Positions 44,701 through 57,881 are shown, counted from the first letter of the stretch. The stretch: DNA of 64,000 nt from Pyrocephalus nanus (GCA_038380795.1 CM076271.1:19607001-19671000); one strand, 5' to 3'. Program-made: numbers and translations. Notes: generated from the sequence alone by a model not told the origin.

Positions 44701-47700
44701 CAATCAGTGCTGGCTAAGGAATTGAGATAATAATGACTCATTTGACGAGATTGCTCTGGAAAATTAATAATGACGGTGGTAATTACTGACCTGGGATGGC
44801 TGCAGCGCTCATTACTCTCCTTTTACTCCACTGAATGTTAAGTATTATGAAGATGTTTGTTAGAAAGCCTCGAGTGCAGCTTTTCCATCACAGCAAGGGC
44901 TCAAGAGGCCCCAAATCTGTCCTTTCACAGTGCCCAGGGCACGGCCCCCCAACAGCTGAGATATTTGATCCAGCCCAGACAGCAGCCAGGCAATCATTGA
45001 CAGGGGTTAATGCCTGGCAAGCCTGACCTGGGGCACCTCTGCTCACCTGCATCAAGGCCCATCACTCTGGGGAGGGGGGAGCTGATGCATCCCTGGAGAT
45101 CTCACTGATTATTAACTTTTATCCCCCCAGTGAGGCATCTTTGTGCTGAGAGCAGCTCAAACTGGCCCCTTTTCCAGCCCATCAACCCCCCTCCTCCACC
45201 AGAGAGCCCCCTCAGAGTCACAGGGAGCACTTTCTCCCCAGGGCAGGAGACACCCCGGGCTGCAGAGCCCATCCAAGGCACCTTGGGGACAGAAAATGTT
45301 CTTTAAGACAACCCAGAGAGACACTGGAGTCTAAAAAGCCAGGACTGACTAACAGTGAGGACGTTGAGCAGCTGTGCTCTCAAACAGCTGCTCCAACCCC
45401 CCCAGAGTGCCTTGCATAACTTATTTATACTTGAAGTGGCTCTGCAGAGGGTTCCCCTTCTGTTGAGCAGCAAGAGATGAAGCTGAAGGCGCTGGAACAG
45501 GCAGAAGAATTTAAAAAAAAAAAAAAGTCATTTATTAATGTTGAAGGGAAATAAATTTCCAATGTTCTGAACAAGGCAGAGGGTTCTCAAAGCAGCAGCT
45601 TATCCTCCTGGTTAAGGAATTCTGAACCCCCACTTCAGCTTTCCCAATTCTTCCCATTTTTCTGCCAAATTCTATTTCCCAAAATTGCTTTCAGCCTTAT
45701 GAACCAGGCTCTTTTAAGGCACCTTCTACACACACCATCCCTTTTGCACTTTAATCACTCAGTGGTTCTGTGTGCTGACACCTTTGGGTGTCGAGGTTGT
45801 CCCCTGACAACCATCAACCCACCAGGACAACGGGACCAGAGTTCTGGATCCCCAGAGCCAGCAGGTCCATCCTATTGACTTCTCCCTGCCCTGATTGCAG
45901 TCCATGGGTAACCAGTGTCACTGTGTCCCCTCCACAAACCATCGACAGGAACCCCTGTGGCAGCAGCACTTTCATCTCCTGAAGGATTCCCGACCAAATG
46001 GAGCATTCCCAAAGAATTCTGGGCACCCTCTCGCTGGATGCTGAGCTCTGTTGAGCCAAATCACTTCTCACTGTCGGATTCCCAAGAGGAGGGGACTTAT
46101 CTGGGAGCCTGACTTGAGCTGTGAGCGCTGAATGCTGAAAATAGCTGGCCTAAGGAGGGGGAAATCCATCAGTCTGAGGCCAGGGATGCTGGGGAAGGAC
46201 ACAGAGGGCTGTGCTCAGCACAGATGCCTCTCCCAGCTCCTCTGAGCCACAGGAACCCTCAGCTGAGACTAAAATAATCACTCAGAGATTCACCTCCACC
46301 CGGGGCTGTCACCTGCGAGCACACTGCAAGAGCAAGCTCAAATTTAGTGCACTTCCCATCCTGCCTGGCTGCAGCATTCCCAGTGATCCAAGCCTGCTCC
46401 TGCATCCCCTTCCTGGGTAAACAGAGGGACCACAGTTCTGTTCACCACTGCAGGAGAGCTGGAGAGTTAATTATTGTAATTACCGATTGAGCAGGCTCCC
46501 AATGCTAATCTATTACAAAGTGGCCTGTTAATTGGTGTTAAACTGCCATTAACCTGCCATTTCCCCTGTTATCAAGCTGACCTGGGGCACAGCACCACAA
46601 AGAACCAATCCATTCCTCAGTTCTGACAGTCACCCAGTACAGATCTGGAGAAGAATCAGGAAAATAATAATCTACGTACCTGGAGCTGCAATTATCCTCA
46701 CAAAGGAAAACATCCCTCTGCTGCTTTAAATCCCACTTTTTGGATAGATGTAGGGCTGCACTCCACACCCCTTTGGGTTGGATTGGCAGTGCCAGGAGGG
46801 CACTGACTGTTCCTGAGCTGCAAATCTGCAGGTGGAGCAGATTCCTTATGGAGCTGGAAAGGCTTCTCCATCGTGGGAGTTTCCACCTGCTCCTCCTGTG
46901 GGACCGTGGGGGCTCAAAACACGAGACCTGCCGAGTGTCAGACATCCAGGAACGGAAATGATCAGCACCACACCACCTCATCAGCCCCTGAACCACTTCA
47001 GAATCATCCAGAGCTGCCCCTGAGAAGCTCCTGGAAAAACAGGGCCAGGTCTCAGCTGGTCTTTTCCACTTCTGCCTTCAGCCAGGCCAGATGACCTGAC
47101 TTTGAGCTTTAATTTACAGCAGTGGAAGCAGAAGGTTGGCTCAGTAACTTCTCAGAGGTCAGCTGTAAAATCCAGGTGCCCATCAGGGCAGTGAACTTCC
47201 CCTTAAACTCTCTGCAAGAGGGAGGGATGGAATTTCCACTTCAGACCCAGGAGGGAAGGCAGCTCTGCTGGCTGGGCTCTTCCCAAAAGCTGGCACTGCA
47301 GGGTGACCCTCAGGGTATCTCCCCTCCCTGACAGTCATCTGCACTAATAACTCTTCCTTTTGATCTCACAGAGCCAACTATAAAACTTCAGGGCAACTTC
47401 AAATGACCTCTAGGAAGTCCAAACCACATTCATTTCCCAAAAAATCCACCTTTACTCACGAGCAGGTCGCTCCCTCTCCCCGTGAGAGCCCAGTGCACCC
47501 ATTTCAACACCCCTCAAAGGAGGTCACAGGGCAGAATTTTCCAATTTGACAGATGTGCAAGAGTGTGAAGAGGGGGACAGTGAATTTTTTATATGCTAAT
47601 CCAAACCTCTTGGTGTTCAGGTACCTTTAAAATCATGTCTGGGATATTAAAGGGGAAAGAAAAAGGTCCGCTATTCAGAAATCCCACGGAAAGAGAGACT

Positions 47701-48931
47701 TGCCATGTCCTGAGACTCTTTCCACCATGTTTTAGTGATAACTGAGAAAACAAAGCCTTTGTCATTCAGGATTATCTCCAGTTCTTTGTACTCCTTGCCA
47801 GGGCACAGCTGTTGTTGCAGTTGATTTATGTCATTTTTCACTTTCCTTCCCGAGTCCTTCCATCACCTGCCTTTGCATGTGGAAACTCTGACCAGGTTGT
47901 ACTGCAGGAGTACAGAAAGCAAAGGAATAAAACTTGCAGTGCCATCACTAATGAACACAGGAAGCTTCTGGAAGCAGAATCCATCTCATTCCACGTCTCT
48001 CACTGCTGATGGTTATTATTCCTGCATTCAGGCTTTTCCAAGACATCAATTTATCACTCTCTTTCCCGGCACTGGCAGCATGCCCAAGTATACCTGCACG
48101 AGCCTCCTGTCTCCTCTCCCTCAAAAAAATGTGCAGCTCTTCTATTTGGTCCCATTTACTGCCACTCAGGTGCTCATCCACAGGAAATTCCCATTTGTTT
48201 GAGTCTGTTACCTCGATAAACTGATCCATGTGCAAACCAGCCATCCCATCCCTTTGCTTTGGGAGCAGACAAGCCCAGAGGGCTTCATCACTTCTGGGCA
48301 GAAAATATTAACCCCCAAATTGCCCATCCAGTGGGGAGTTCTTTGTCAGCACCTTCCACCTGAGCTGGGAGTCAAATTTATCCTTGATTCCAACAGGTCC
48401 ATCATCAAAGGGCTCCAACTCCCACCCCCCATCACCTCCTGTCCCACGAACAACACTCTTGGCAGCAGCTGCTGCACAAACCCACCTGCACCTGGATGAG
48501 TTTCACACCTTCCCCTCAGCATTCTGCAGTGGCACCAGTGACCAGGGTTTTGGGTTTTTTTGGCTGATTAGAAAGCTGTCAGTCCCAGCTCCTTCTCAGC
48601 CTGCCCTATCACAGGCAGAATTTATTGTTGCTGGGATACTGTCATTGCTGGATGTTTTGCTTTGCTTATCTTTTACTCTTCAAAGTGCTACATATTCCCT
48701 GTCTTTTATCTGACTCTCTCATTACTATTCCATCCCTCACTCACACCTTTGCAGTCCCTCAGTTGCCTTCATGTGCTCTTGCTGCCTTATTTTCTGCCAG
48801 TGACTTCAAATTCCGCTTGAGTGCCCATTCCTTTTACAGTAATAAAGGAAAAGAAACCTGCACAGATGGAAATCTGCCCCTTCTGCTGCTTGGGAAAATG
48901 GATTCTACAAGCTTTGCACTACAGGACTTAC
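41723..48931. other. Intergenic with candidate conserved elements
   Basis: No gene or CR1 copy was recognised. T17 lies at about 42731-42747 and an A14 tract near 45511. AT-rich, non-repetitive parts 42750-42990, 44590-44870 and 46455-46580 carry many homeodomain-type cores (for example GGTAATTACTGAC, AATTATTGTAATTACCGATT) and are candidate conserved enhancers. Confidence 0.3.
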
Positions 48932-49074
48932 TTGGTTGGGCTTGGGGAGGGACCTCAAAGCCCATCCAGTGCCACCCCCTGCCATGGGCAGGGACACCTT
49001 CCACCAGCCCAGGGTGCTCCAAGTCCCATCCAAACTGGCCTTGGACACTTCCAGGGATGGGGCAGCTACAGCTT
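48932..49074 (-). mobile_element. CR1 LINE 3' fragment abutting copy B
   Basis: Inverted CR1 end with GCCATGGGCAGGGACACCTT and CTTGGACACTTCCAGGGATG blocks. Its 5' end stops at GGCAGCTACAGCTT and is joined directly to the duplicated block at 49075. The extreme 3' tail is lost or altered. Confidence 0.92.
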
Positions 49075-49402
49075 TTATGTGAACATCGAAGTTGTTTGTC
49101 AAAAGGAGCCAGGAGAGTGAAATTTGACCACCTGGCAGCATCTTGACATTGATTTCAATGACCCTTTTTTCTTATATATAAGAAAAAATTCTTATAAATT
49201 CTTGCATTTCTATTTTTTAACTATAATTGGTTCTACTTTTGGAATCAATTAACCTTTGGAAATCAAAAAGTGCTCTGGTTTTATTCTGCTTGCAAAGCAG
49301 GTTGACTTAAACAGTTAAAACTCTTCTAAGCAGAAGTGACTCAACATAAAGAAGAGTAAACAATGGTGTCCAACTTGAGATGTTAAACTGGAATGCAGGA
49401 GG
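49075..49402 (+). repeat. Copy B of the duplicated non-coding block
   Basis: Same-orientation partner of 41109-41481, about 7.97 kb away. It starts at the exact truncation point of a CR1 and lacks about 35 bp of copy A. The hairpin arms TATAAGAA/TTCTTATA are kept while the loop differs (AAAA instead of ATAC). No coding potential is seen. Confidence 0.9.
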
Positions 49403-50079
49403 GCTGACAATGATATTTACAGAGAGAAGGAAACCAGGAGCTGCTATTTCAGCATTGTTTCTGTTGTCTGAGCCCATCCACGCTGTGACAGAAGGTGTGT
49501 GAGCAGCACAGGGATCTCAGCCCTTACCTGGTTGATCCACGCTCAAAGCTCAGCAGATGCTGCGAGACCTGCGTGTCCCCTGCCCTCGGTAAATGTCCTT
49601 CCCTGCAGGATTTGCTCCTGGTCCCCAGCCCCAGGGGCCTGTGGGGGGATCAGAGCCTCACAGGCTCAGATGGCTGCTTTGCTGCTTCTGTTTCCTTTGG
49701 CAAAGGCTCTGGTGCTGATTTAAACCAAAGCTCTGCCTCTGTGGGCTGCCAGCCTTCTGCTCACAGAGCACCCCAGGCTCCAGAGAGGCTTTTTTTTCCT
49801 TTTTGATATAAATCCCAAAGGCCCATTGTCCATTTGCATCCCTAGAAATGCTGTAGAGAGGATCCCACTTTGTGACTGGGCCTCTGTTGAGGGGGATGGC
49901 AAAACACCTAAAGCCACGTTGGGTTATGACTCCAAGTGCCAACAGTTTTTCCTCCTCATCCTGTGGCATCATCTGTTGCATCAGACACCCCCAGAAAGCA
50001 GCCACATCCACTGGAACAGCCCCATCAATCATCATGTCAATATGTATTTATGTGTCCTAAGAATCTGTGAGAGCCACAG
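49403..50079. other. Intergenic, nothing recognised
   Basis: No gene or repeat family was recognised; open frames on both strands show no known domains. Confidence 0.5.
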
Positions 50080-50134
50080 GAGGGGGTTGGAACTGGATGA
50101 GCTTTAAGGTCCCTTCCAAACCAAACCATTCCTC
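50080..50134 (+). mobile_element. Short CR1 3' tail
   Basis: AGGGGGTTGGAACTGGATGA followed by GCTTTAAGGTCCCTTCCAAA and CCAAACCATTCCTC is the last 55 bp of a CR1, without the terminal octamer repeats. Confidence 0.85.
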
Positions 50135-50208
50135 TCTGTCTTGGCTGTTCTTGTTGTGCTGCTGGGTTTGTACTCCAAACCAGAACCAGAGTGGTCTGGT
50201 GAGCCCCT

Positions 50209-50240
50209 TCATAGAATCACAGAGTCTCCTGGAGCTGGGG
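50209..50240 (-). mobile_element. Possible CR1 3' tail remnant
   Basis: TCATAGAATCACAGAGTCTC followed by CTGGAGCTGGG resembles an inverted CR1 terminus; only about 30 bp match. Confidence 0.5.
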
Positions 50241-52363
50241 GTGCAGGGAATCACCTCCTGGAGAGAACCCTTCTCCTCCTGCTCCGTTTGCTCTCCCCAG
50301 GGAGCAGCCCCCTGATGAAAGGGCCCTGCATCTCCTCCCCTCCTCCTGAGGAGCAGTGGGGATGGCAGGACCTCCTGCCCTGCCTCATCCACATGGACCT
50401 CCCAGGCTGAGCCCTGTGCCCGGGCATGGAGAGACAAGGGCAGCCAGAGGGATGCCCAGGAGTCAATCACCAGCTTTGCTAATTGCTAAATGCACTCATT
50501 TTCCCACAACACAGGGAGGAAGGAACCCCAGTAAACTGTTGGGGCAGATTGTGCCTAACCCTTGGCTCAGGGCAGGTTGGGAAACTACAGGTTGGCTTCT
50601 CACCACTGTCTGGCCTCCCTAATTATTATTTTCATGCAGTAATGTCCTAATTAACAGTCTCTCCCCTTTGAAGGCTTGCACTGCTTTTTTTTTTCCCCTT
50701 TCTGACAGCAGCAAAGTTGTTTATCCCATTTCCTCACGTAGAGTTTTGTTTTCTGCTCTCCTGAACAATGGCAAGAACATAACAATGCAGGGGAACACTC
50801 AGAGTCACCCCCTGCCCAGATCAGAGAGGAACTTCTTATGGCTGACACCTGCTGGCAATTAATCCTCTGCATGCTCCAATTTACAATTATTTGCCCTCCT
50901 GGAACGGGATTCCAGCCTGCAATCCCAGCTGCCCTTTGCCTTCCTGGGTGCTGGAAGGGGCCAAATCCTGTGGGGTTTGTTTTAGAGCATCCCAGGAGGA
51001 GCTTCCCTGTCTCCAGTGCCCACTGAGGGGGGAGCACTCACCAGGATGGAGCCCCTGCTTTCACAGCCTTGGCTTTGACATGAAAGGTTTCTTATCCAGG
51101 AGGGAAAGAAACACCTTTTCCTAAAAATTCATTTGGATCTGGGGCTCTGTCAGTCCCTCTGTGCATCAGCCCCACCTCAGGCACCCTGAGAACAAGGAGC
51201 TCTCTTACCTGCTGGGATAGTTGGAGTTTGTCCCGGAATCTGGAAGGCCAAGGAACCTTCTGGACCTTCAGATTAACTTGCATTTACACTCAGATTAACT
51301 TGCATTTCCACTTGTTCCCTTCCAAGCCCTCGGTGCAGTTTTTCAGGGGTTTGTTGGAATGTAACAATACCTTGATTTTGCTCATCTGAAAATATTTCTG
51401 TCTTACACACAGGGAGTGCAGGGTAGAAAACCAAATAGAAATATTGCAAAGAATGCTGCTCTTTGAAGTACTGGTGGCATTAGGAAGCCATTTAGTGCTT
51501 TAAAGAACAGCATTTTATTAAGTATTTCAAAGGAACTTTGGTGCTATTATTTCTTATTTTGCTATTAAAACCTGTAAGTTTGAAAATGAATCATTATAGG
51601 ACCTTTGATGCAAAAATCTATGAATAAAATAAATTCTGAAGCCTACTTTCACACTAAGTTACATTAAAACACTCCTTCATCTCCCTTATTAATTTAATGC
51701 ACAGCTCAGAAAGCATCTTAAATATTAGGAATAACATTCTACTAAATAACCCAACCCCCCTATGGCTTCTTGAATCTTCTTTCTTTCCCATAGCAGGATA
51801 TTTCTCACGGCTTTCCAGTGACCTTTAAATAAACTTTTGGGTTCCTAATTAGCATGATAAACAATAGATTCCTATTTCATGGGCAATTTCATGGTCAAGG
51901 AGCTACCAGAGACGGGCTGTGTGCTCTGCAATATTCATGTCTGCAGTGGAGCAGCTCCACAGGAGACATTTTCCATCAGCAGCAACATCTCTGGGAATAC
52001 TTGTCAGGACAGTTCTCCTTAATTCCTGATGGCTCAGCCTAATTCTTTCATTGCCATGAGTGAGTGGAAGGGGAAAGAAACCTGTGAAAGATCCACAGGA
52101 GCAGCAGCCAAGTGTCCCAGTGCCAGTGGGGACATTGGTGGGGACACAGAGGAACAGCTCACACTGTCCCAGGGAATTCCTTATCACTCCATTCCCAAGG
52201 AAAATTCCTCTTGCCTCTTCTCAATTACACTTCATTTGCTTTTATCACAGAATTTAATTTGAGGCAGTGACTTTGCTGATGGGCTAAAGCTTTTTTTTTT
52301 TTCAATATTTTAAGCAGGAGGAGACAAAATAATCCCTGGGATTGTGTTTAAACGGTGGAGTCA
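50241..52363. other. Intergenic with a candidate conserved stretch
   Basis: No gene was recognised. The part 51540-51850 is AT-rich and non-repetitive and might be conserved. A direct repeat of CAGATTAACTTGCATTT (about 51270-51308) is present. T tracts lie near 50686 and 52291. Confidence 0.3.
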
Positions 52364-52475
52364 CCAATCCTGGAAGTGTCCAAGGCCATGCTGGTGGAAG
52401 GAAGGTGTCCCTGCCCATGGCAGGGGGTGGAAGGAGATGAGCTTTGGGGTCCCTCCCAACCCAAACCATTCTGGG
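52364..52475 (+). mobile_element. CR1 LINE 3' fragment with internal deletion
   Basis: CCTGGAAGTGTCCAAGGCCA is followed after only a few bases by GGTGTCCCTGCCCATGGCAG, so the GGGGCTTGGAGCACCCTGGG segment is missing. It ends in CCAACCCAAACCATTCTGGG. Confidence 0.9.
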
Positions 52476-54506
52476 AGGAAGGAGGGGTTGGGTCCCCACG
52501 GGTCACTGGGATGGCTGGATGGGATAAGGAAGGGATGGAAAAGCAGAAGGGTGAGGGCAGGGAATCAACCCTTGCTGTCAGCTGGGACAGTGCTGGCAGG
52601 CTCATTCCCCCTGCTCCCAGGGGAGGGCTCAGTCCAGGGAGCACAGAAACCACTTCAACAGCAGCAACACAAAAACCAGGGAAAACAGGAGGGAAGGGTA
52701 ATAAAGGTAATAAAACCCAGGTAAAATCGGGGGGAACAGGGCAGGGCCCCCATCCCTGGCTTTCCCAGCCAGTTGCCATAGAAACCCAGCCCTGCACAGC
52801 TCTGGAGCCCCAAAGGCTGCACATCCATTGACACCAAGGAAACCCAGCCCTCCCTGCTCAGGAAGGGCCACCCTTCCCACCCTGGCTCCAGAGCACAGAT
52901 ACCTGCAGAGTGCAGCTCCTGGGTGCTGTTCCTGTTCCTGATTTTAAGTGATTTAGAGCTGATTTTTCATTTGGTATCCGTATGCTCATATAGGAGATCC
53001 CATTACGTGCATCATTTCTGGGAATACACTTACCCCACAGTGCACTACAGAAAGTAAATAGTCTGCTGATGGGAAAGAAATACCAGAATATTAAAGCAAA
53101 ATCAATAAATGCTTTAAAATCTCATCTTTCAGCCTTCCTTAACTTTGTTGAGGCAGGCACTGAAGCTCCCAGGAGCTCCAAAGTCAGGCACAGTGTGGTG
53201 TGGTGCTGAGCGTTCTTGGAGCTGGAAGAGGAGCAGCTTGAAGCTGGAGTGAGGAGCAGGAACCTTCTTGGAGAGACATCAGCACCTTCCCTGTGCCTGG
53301 GGAAAAACACCAAACCCAAGCTGTGTTTTTTAGAACAATTAGCACTGAACAATTAGCTGAGCAGCTCCAAACCAGCCCAGGCTGCTCAGGCTGGAGGGCA
53401 GGCAAAGGACCCACCAACCCCGTCCTGATTGTTCAGACCCAAAACCCTCGGCTTGCTTCACCTTTTCCCACTGGAATATTCAGTGTTTTGCAGGCAGGGA
53501 AATGCTGGGGAGTGGGTGGGCTGGGGGTGCACGGGGTTCCTGCCACAGGCAGGAGATGCAGGAGAAGCTGCTGACGTGAAATATTTTTATATAGGCCAGT
53601 TCCCTTCCAAAAGTGGGTCCAGAATTAGGTTAGTAAGTCGGTATTTACACACAAGATGATGTGCCCTGGTTTTCCAAAGTGCTGAATACCCGAGCCCAGC
53701 AGTTCCCTCGTGGGGCTGGGAACTTTATTTTTGGCACCTGCTTCTCCAGCAAGCCCATCTGTGACAGCCAGCTCGGAGCTGCCACGTAATTAATGCCAAC
53801 TTACATAAGCCAGTCATGAATAAGCATTATTTGCCATATATTGAGCTTGCAGAGACGGCTTTCAGAACTGAACTGGTACTTAGCAAGGTAGGCCTCCCAA
53901 AATTGTCAATTAATGCTCCTTGACATTTTCTAAGTATGTTAATTTATATTAAACCCTCTGCAGCCAGCTCTGCATAAGATAACTGGGAGCCTGAGCCATA
54001 AAGTAAGAGGAAATATGCACTTGAGGAGCGTTATGGCTGCTCTTTATCACCTGCCTGCCACAATGCACATTGTGTATGCAATGCAGGCAAGATAAACACA
54101 TATATAAAGCAGGCAATTACCTCAGTTCACACACCCCATCACATTTATGACCATTTGCAGGGGCTGGCTATAACTCATTTGCTCCAGGTGCTGGAGTAAA
54201 TCCATCACTGTAACCCCACGAGCCTGAAATGCAGGGATCAAGATTTGCTGCCATCCAGCTAAGCCAGAGAAACCTCCATCCTCCTTCCAAAGGTGGGAGG
54301 TCAAGGGGGGAAATGATGGGAAGAGCTGGGAGCAGAGCCACTCACTGTGATGCAGTGGCAGGGAATGCAGCCAGGGAGGGTTAAATTTGGTAAATCCAGA
54401 GATTTTTTTAAAAGGTTTGTTCATTTGAAAGGCAGGTTCTCCTCCAGTGGATCGTGGCAGGGTTATAGTCTGGGCATCCCTGGGTAATATCCCAGTTGTA
54501 CCAGTG
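52476..54506. other. Intergenic with a strong candidate conserved element
   Basis: No gene was recognised. The stretch 53770-54125 is AT-rich, free of repeats, and packed with sites such as GTAATTAATGCC, GTCAATTAATGCTCC and TGCACATTGTGTATGCAATG; it is the best-looking candidate enhancer in the window. Confidence 0.35.
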
Positions 54507-54572
54507 CTGGCTGATGGTTGGACTCAAAAAATCCTAAAGGTCTTGTCCAACCTAAACAATTCCAGGATTCTG
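54507..54572 (+). mobile_element. CR1 3' tail of a second subfamily
   Basis: GCTGGCTGATGGTTGGACTC and GTCTTGTCCAACCTAAACAA then TTCCAGGATTCTG match the end of a different CR1 subfamily from the one at 54641. Confidence 0.8.
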
Positions 54573-54640
54573 TTGTTTTGCAAGGAGATGGGCTGGTCTG
54601 AGCACTCGGCTCCCCTCAGGGTCAGGTACCCACCATGGAC

Positions 54641-54991
54641 CAGCCTGGAGAAGAGAAGGGTCTGGAGAGACCTCAGAGCCCCTTGCAGGGCCTAAAGGGG
54701 CTCCAGGAGAGATGGAGAGGGACTGGGGACAAGGGATGGAGAAACAAGACACAGGGAATGGCTTCCCACTGCCAGAGGGCAGGATTAGATGGGATATTGG
54801 AAGGAATTCTCCCCTGGGAGGGTGATGAAGCCTTGGATCTGTGGCTGCCCCATCCCTGGGAGTGTCCAAGGACAGGTTGGACGGGGCTTGGAGCAACCTG
54901 GGCTGGTGGAAGGTGTCCCTGCCATGGCAGGGGTGGAACAGGATGGTCTTTAAGGTCCCTCCCGACTCAAACCATCCTGGGATTCTGGGAT
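54641..54991 (+). mobile_element. CR1 LINE 3' fragment, longest copy
   Basis: About 350 bp, from CAGCCTGGAGAAGAGAAGGG through GGGAATGGCTTCCCACTGCC and GTCCAAGGACAGGTTGGACG to a CATCCTGGGATTCTGGGAT tail. It lies 68 bp downstream of another CR1 tail in the same orientation. Confidence 0.93.
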
Positions 54992-57779
54992 CACTCTCAC
55001 CAGTCCTCCCTGAGCCCAAGGAAGGGATTCCTCCAGGGCAAAACTTTCAGGGTCCATTTTCCCAAGTCCCTGCTGGGCTGTTTCCCCCTTGAAGTGGCAG
55101 GAAATGGGCAGGTTGGTGACATCAGCAGAGTCACCTCCAGCCCCACCAGCTCTGGATAAGGACAGGGGTCAGACCCCTCAGCCACTTCACCACTGACATT
55201 GCCACTAACCCTGTACATCCCACGTGACTCATCAGGGGCAATTAAAGCCCAATTAGTGTCTCTCTGTGCTCTGCAATCCCTCCCAGCACCTCCAAGGAGC
55301 CCAGGGTGGGCAGACAAATGTGCCTTGGGATTTGCTGTCATTTCACAGGCGATTGGATCGGATGGGAAATGGGCAAGGCAGTAAAGAATCAAATCAGAAA
55401 AGCCATTTAACCTCCCAGATTATGAGAGGATATATCACTCAAAATGCAGCACTTCCCAGATCCTCAGTTAAACTGGAATCAGCCTGTCTGCCTTGAATCC
55501 CAAACTCTGCCAGGCTGTGCAGGCACGTAGCTGTGACCTGACAGCACGGGGAGATGGAGATGAATGTTTAGCAAATGTGGTTTTCAATAGATATTTCCAG
55601 AAATTGGAAACATTTTGCAGTTATATCTGCAACAATCACTGTCTATTCTATCCTATTCTATTCCATAACCAATATGAGTGATTACTTTAGCAGATATAAC
55701 ACATGCAAAAGGGTTTAAAAAAAGATCGTAGGGAGTGATAAGAAATGAATTTCACAAGCACAGTGAGAAAAGCAAGAGGAGAAGGGGCTGCTCTGGAAGG
55801 AGCACAGCTGATACCTTCCTGTGCTATCACTTTGGGAAAGGAAAAAAAACGGGGATAAATTAAGCACTTCATTCTGTGAGTAAGTTTTAAGGTAATCTGA
55901 TTCCAACAGCTCCCACTAGCACCATTCCAGGGCAGCAAAGGAGAAAATCAGTGATGAACATCAGCATTTCCATTTTGTTTAGTGCCTCTGTAATTCAGCC
56001 ATGAGAACCTGCCTGTCACTGATGGCTTGGCCAGGGCAGAGCCAGGGCTAACCCACGGACTTCTCCAGCTGGTGTCTCCAGGAACTGCTCACTGAGTGCT
56101 GAACAAAGAACAACACAGCTTCAGAGGTGGTTCTGTTTAATTATTGGGGAAAAATGTAAATCTCCTGGGATTTATGGTTTGATTTTTCTATAGCATTTAG
56201 TATTTAATGGCCATACACCATCAGGATGCTGTTGTCTTAATCTATCTCTGAGTCTTAAAATCACCAAGTAAAAATTAATCCTTGTTCCCAATGCTTTAAA
56301 CAGATAAAACAGAGAGAAGTGGAATTCAGTACCGTGGTCCTACTCATCAGTGGCACAGGGAGTGAACACCAGGCTCTAGAGACATCATCTACAGCTTTTC
56401 CCACCAGAATTTGCACTCTCTCCTATAAAATAGTTTCCTTCCACTGAAGTCAGAGTGGCACAACACTCGTCTCCATCTATACCCACCTGGGTACACACAA
56501 AGAACTCACCCCTGCAGCAATCCATGGCCCCAACACCCACTGATCCCCATCCCTCACAGCTGGGCAGGGCTTTCCTCCCCCAGCTGATGGGGCTGGAAGC
56601 CACTCATTGTGTCAACACCGTTTCTATATTTCTAAATGTTCATTCCACCCTTGCACAACGAAACCATACCAGGAAAAAAGCAACTGAAAATCAAAATCTG
56701 CCCTTGTTGGGGCAGAGCAGCCTGGCCTTGTTCCTCTCTGGACCCCACTCGTGGTCTGAAGGATCTGAGCTCTGGGCAGGCCACAGTGTTGTCCCAATCC
56801 ACCCTAAGGAATTTCCACTGGCTGCAGCTCAGACACTTTGGGCCAGCTCAGGGAAGCATTAAGCACATTCCTATTTCTCTTTGAAACAGCACTGTTGTCT
56901 TTTTTTATTTTTACAGAATGAAAACTTATGGACTTGCTCAAAGCTGAAGAGCTGCTTTCCCCTCACAGCCCATATTTCCTGATCCAGAGAATTCCTCCTG
57001 AGAGGTGCAAAGAGAGTGGAAACCCTGAGAGCACAGCAGGCTCCTGGGAGCGGGGCTGAGCTCCCCAGAACCAACACACTGAGGGAGATCAGGGAGGACA
57101 GGCTGAGGCTGGCAGAGCATCCCTGTTCCCTGCCCTCCCCTCTCTCTGGCACACCCAGACCTCAGAGTGGCATCAGGGGCTCCCAGGAGGAGGAGCAGAT
57201 CCCCCCAGACAGCAAACTGGGGGCTGGACAAACGACTGGGTTGTGTTTTACGTGGTCAAATCATCTGTAAATTATCCACCCAGCCATTTTTCCACCCAGC
57301 CATTATTCTGTCAGGCCATGGGCTGCCAATTCCAGCCCTCCTAAACCTTGAAAGCAGCTGTCTCCAAAGCAAGCCAGTTCGGGAAGAATAGGGAAACAAA
57401 TTACATAAAAGCAGATTAACTTCTCTTTAACTTCCTTCAAAATATTTCTTCCCCCACGGCCTCTGTAATCCCATTTTTTAAGGGAATTTGGTCTCTTTAT
57501 TTGTTATTCTTATCAGTGTGACTCGAATTTAAAGCTTTATGCTCCGTGTTTCTGCCCAGGGACCTGTTGTGATGATAATCCCCAGGCTTTTCCACGGTGG
57601 GAATGGCTCTTTGAGCAGTTTTCAGCCCATTGCTCTGACACTTCCCAGGAGACAAAGACGGGCAGGGAACGCTTGGTGAGCTCAGCTGAAGCTCCTCGCT
57701 GAGTAGTGGGAATTTTGGGAGAGTCTTGGGGGTTTTGTTGTTTTTTCTTTTAACTTTGGACTACTTGGATATGCAACAC
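54992..57779. other. Intergenic, nothing recognised
   Basis: No gene or repeat family was recognised. A short tandem of CCACCCAGCCATT (57277-57304) is present. Confidence 0.5.
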
Positions 57780-57881
57780 TTGCCCAGAGAAGCTGTGGCT
57801 GTCCCAGCCGTGGGAGTGTCCAAGGCCAGGGTGGAGCAGCCTGGGCTGATGGAAGGTGTCCCTGCCCATGGCTGTTCCACA
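57780..57881 (+). mobile_element. CR1 LINE internal fragment (short-deletion form)
   Basis: TTGCCCAGAGAAGCTGTGGC, then GTGTCCAAGGCCAGGGTGGA joined to GCAGCCTGGGCTGATGGAAG. It shows the same roughly 11-bp loss as the copies at 30724 and 58856. The 3' end is missing. Confidence 0.88.
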
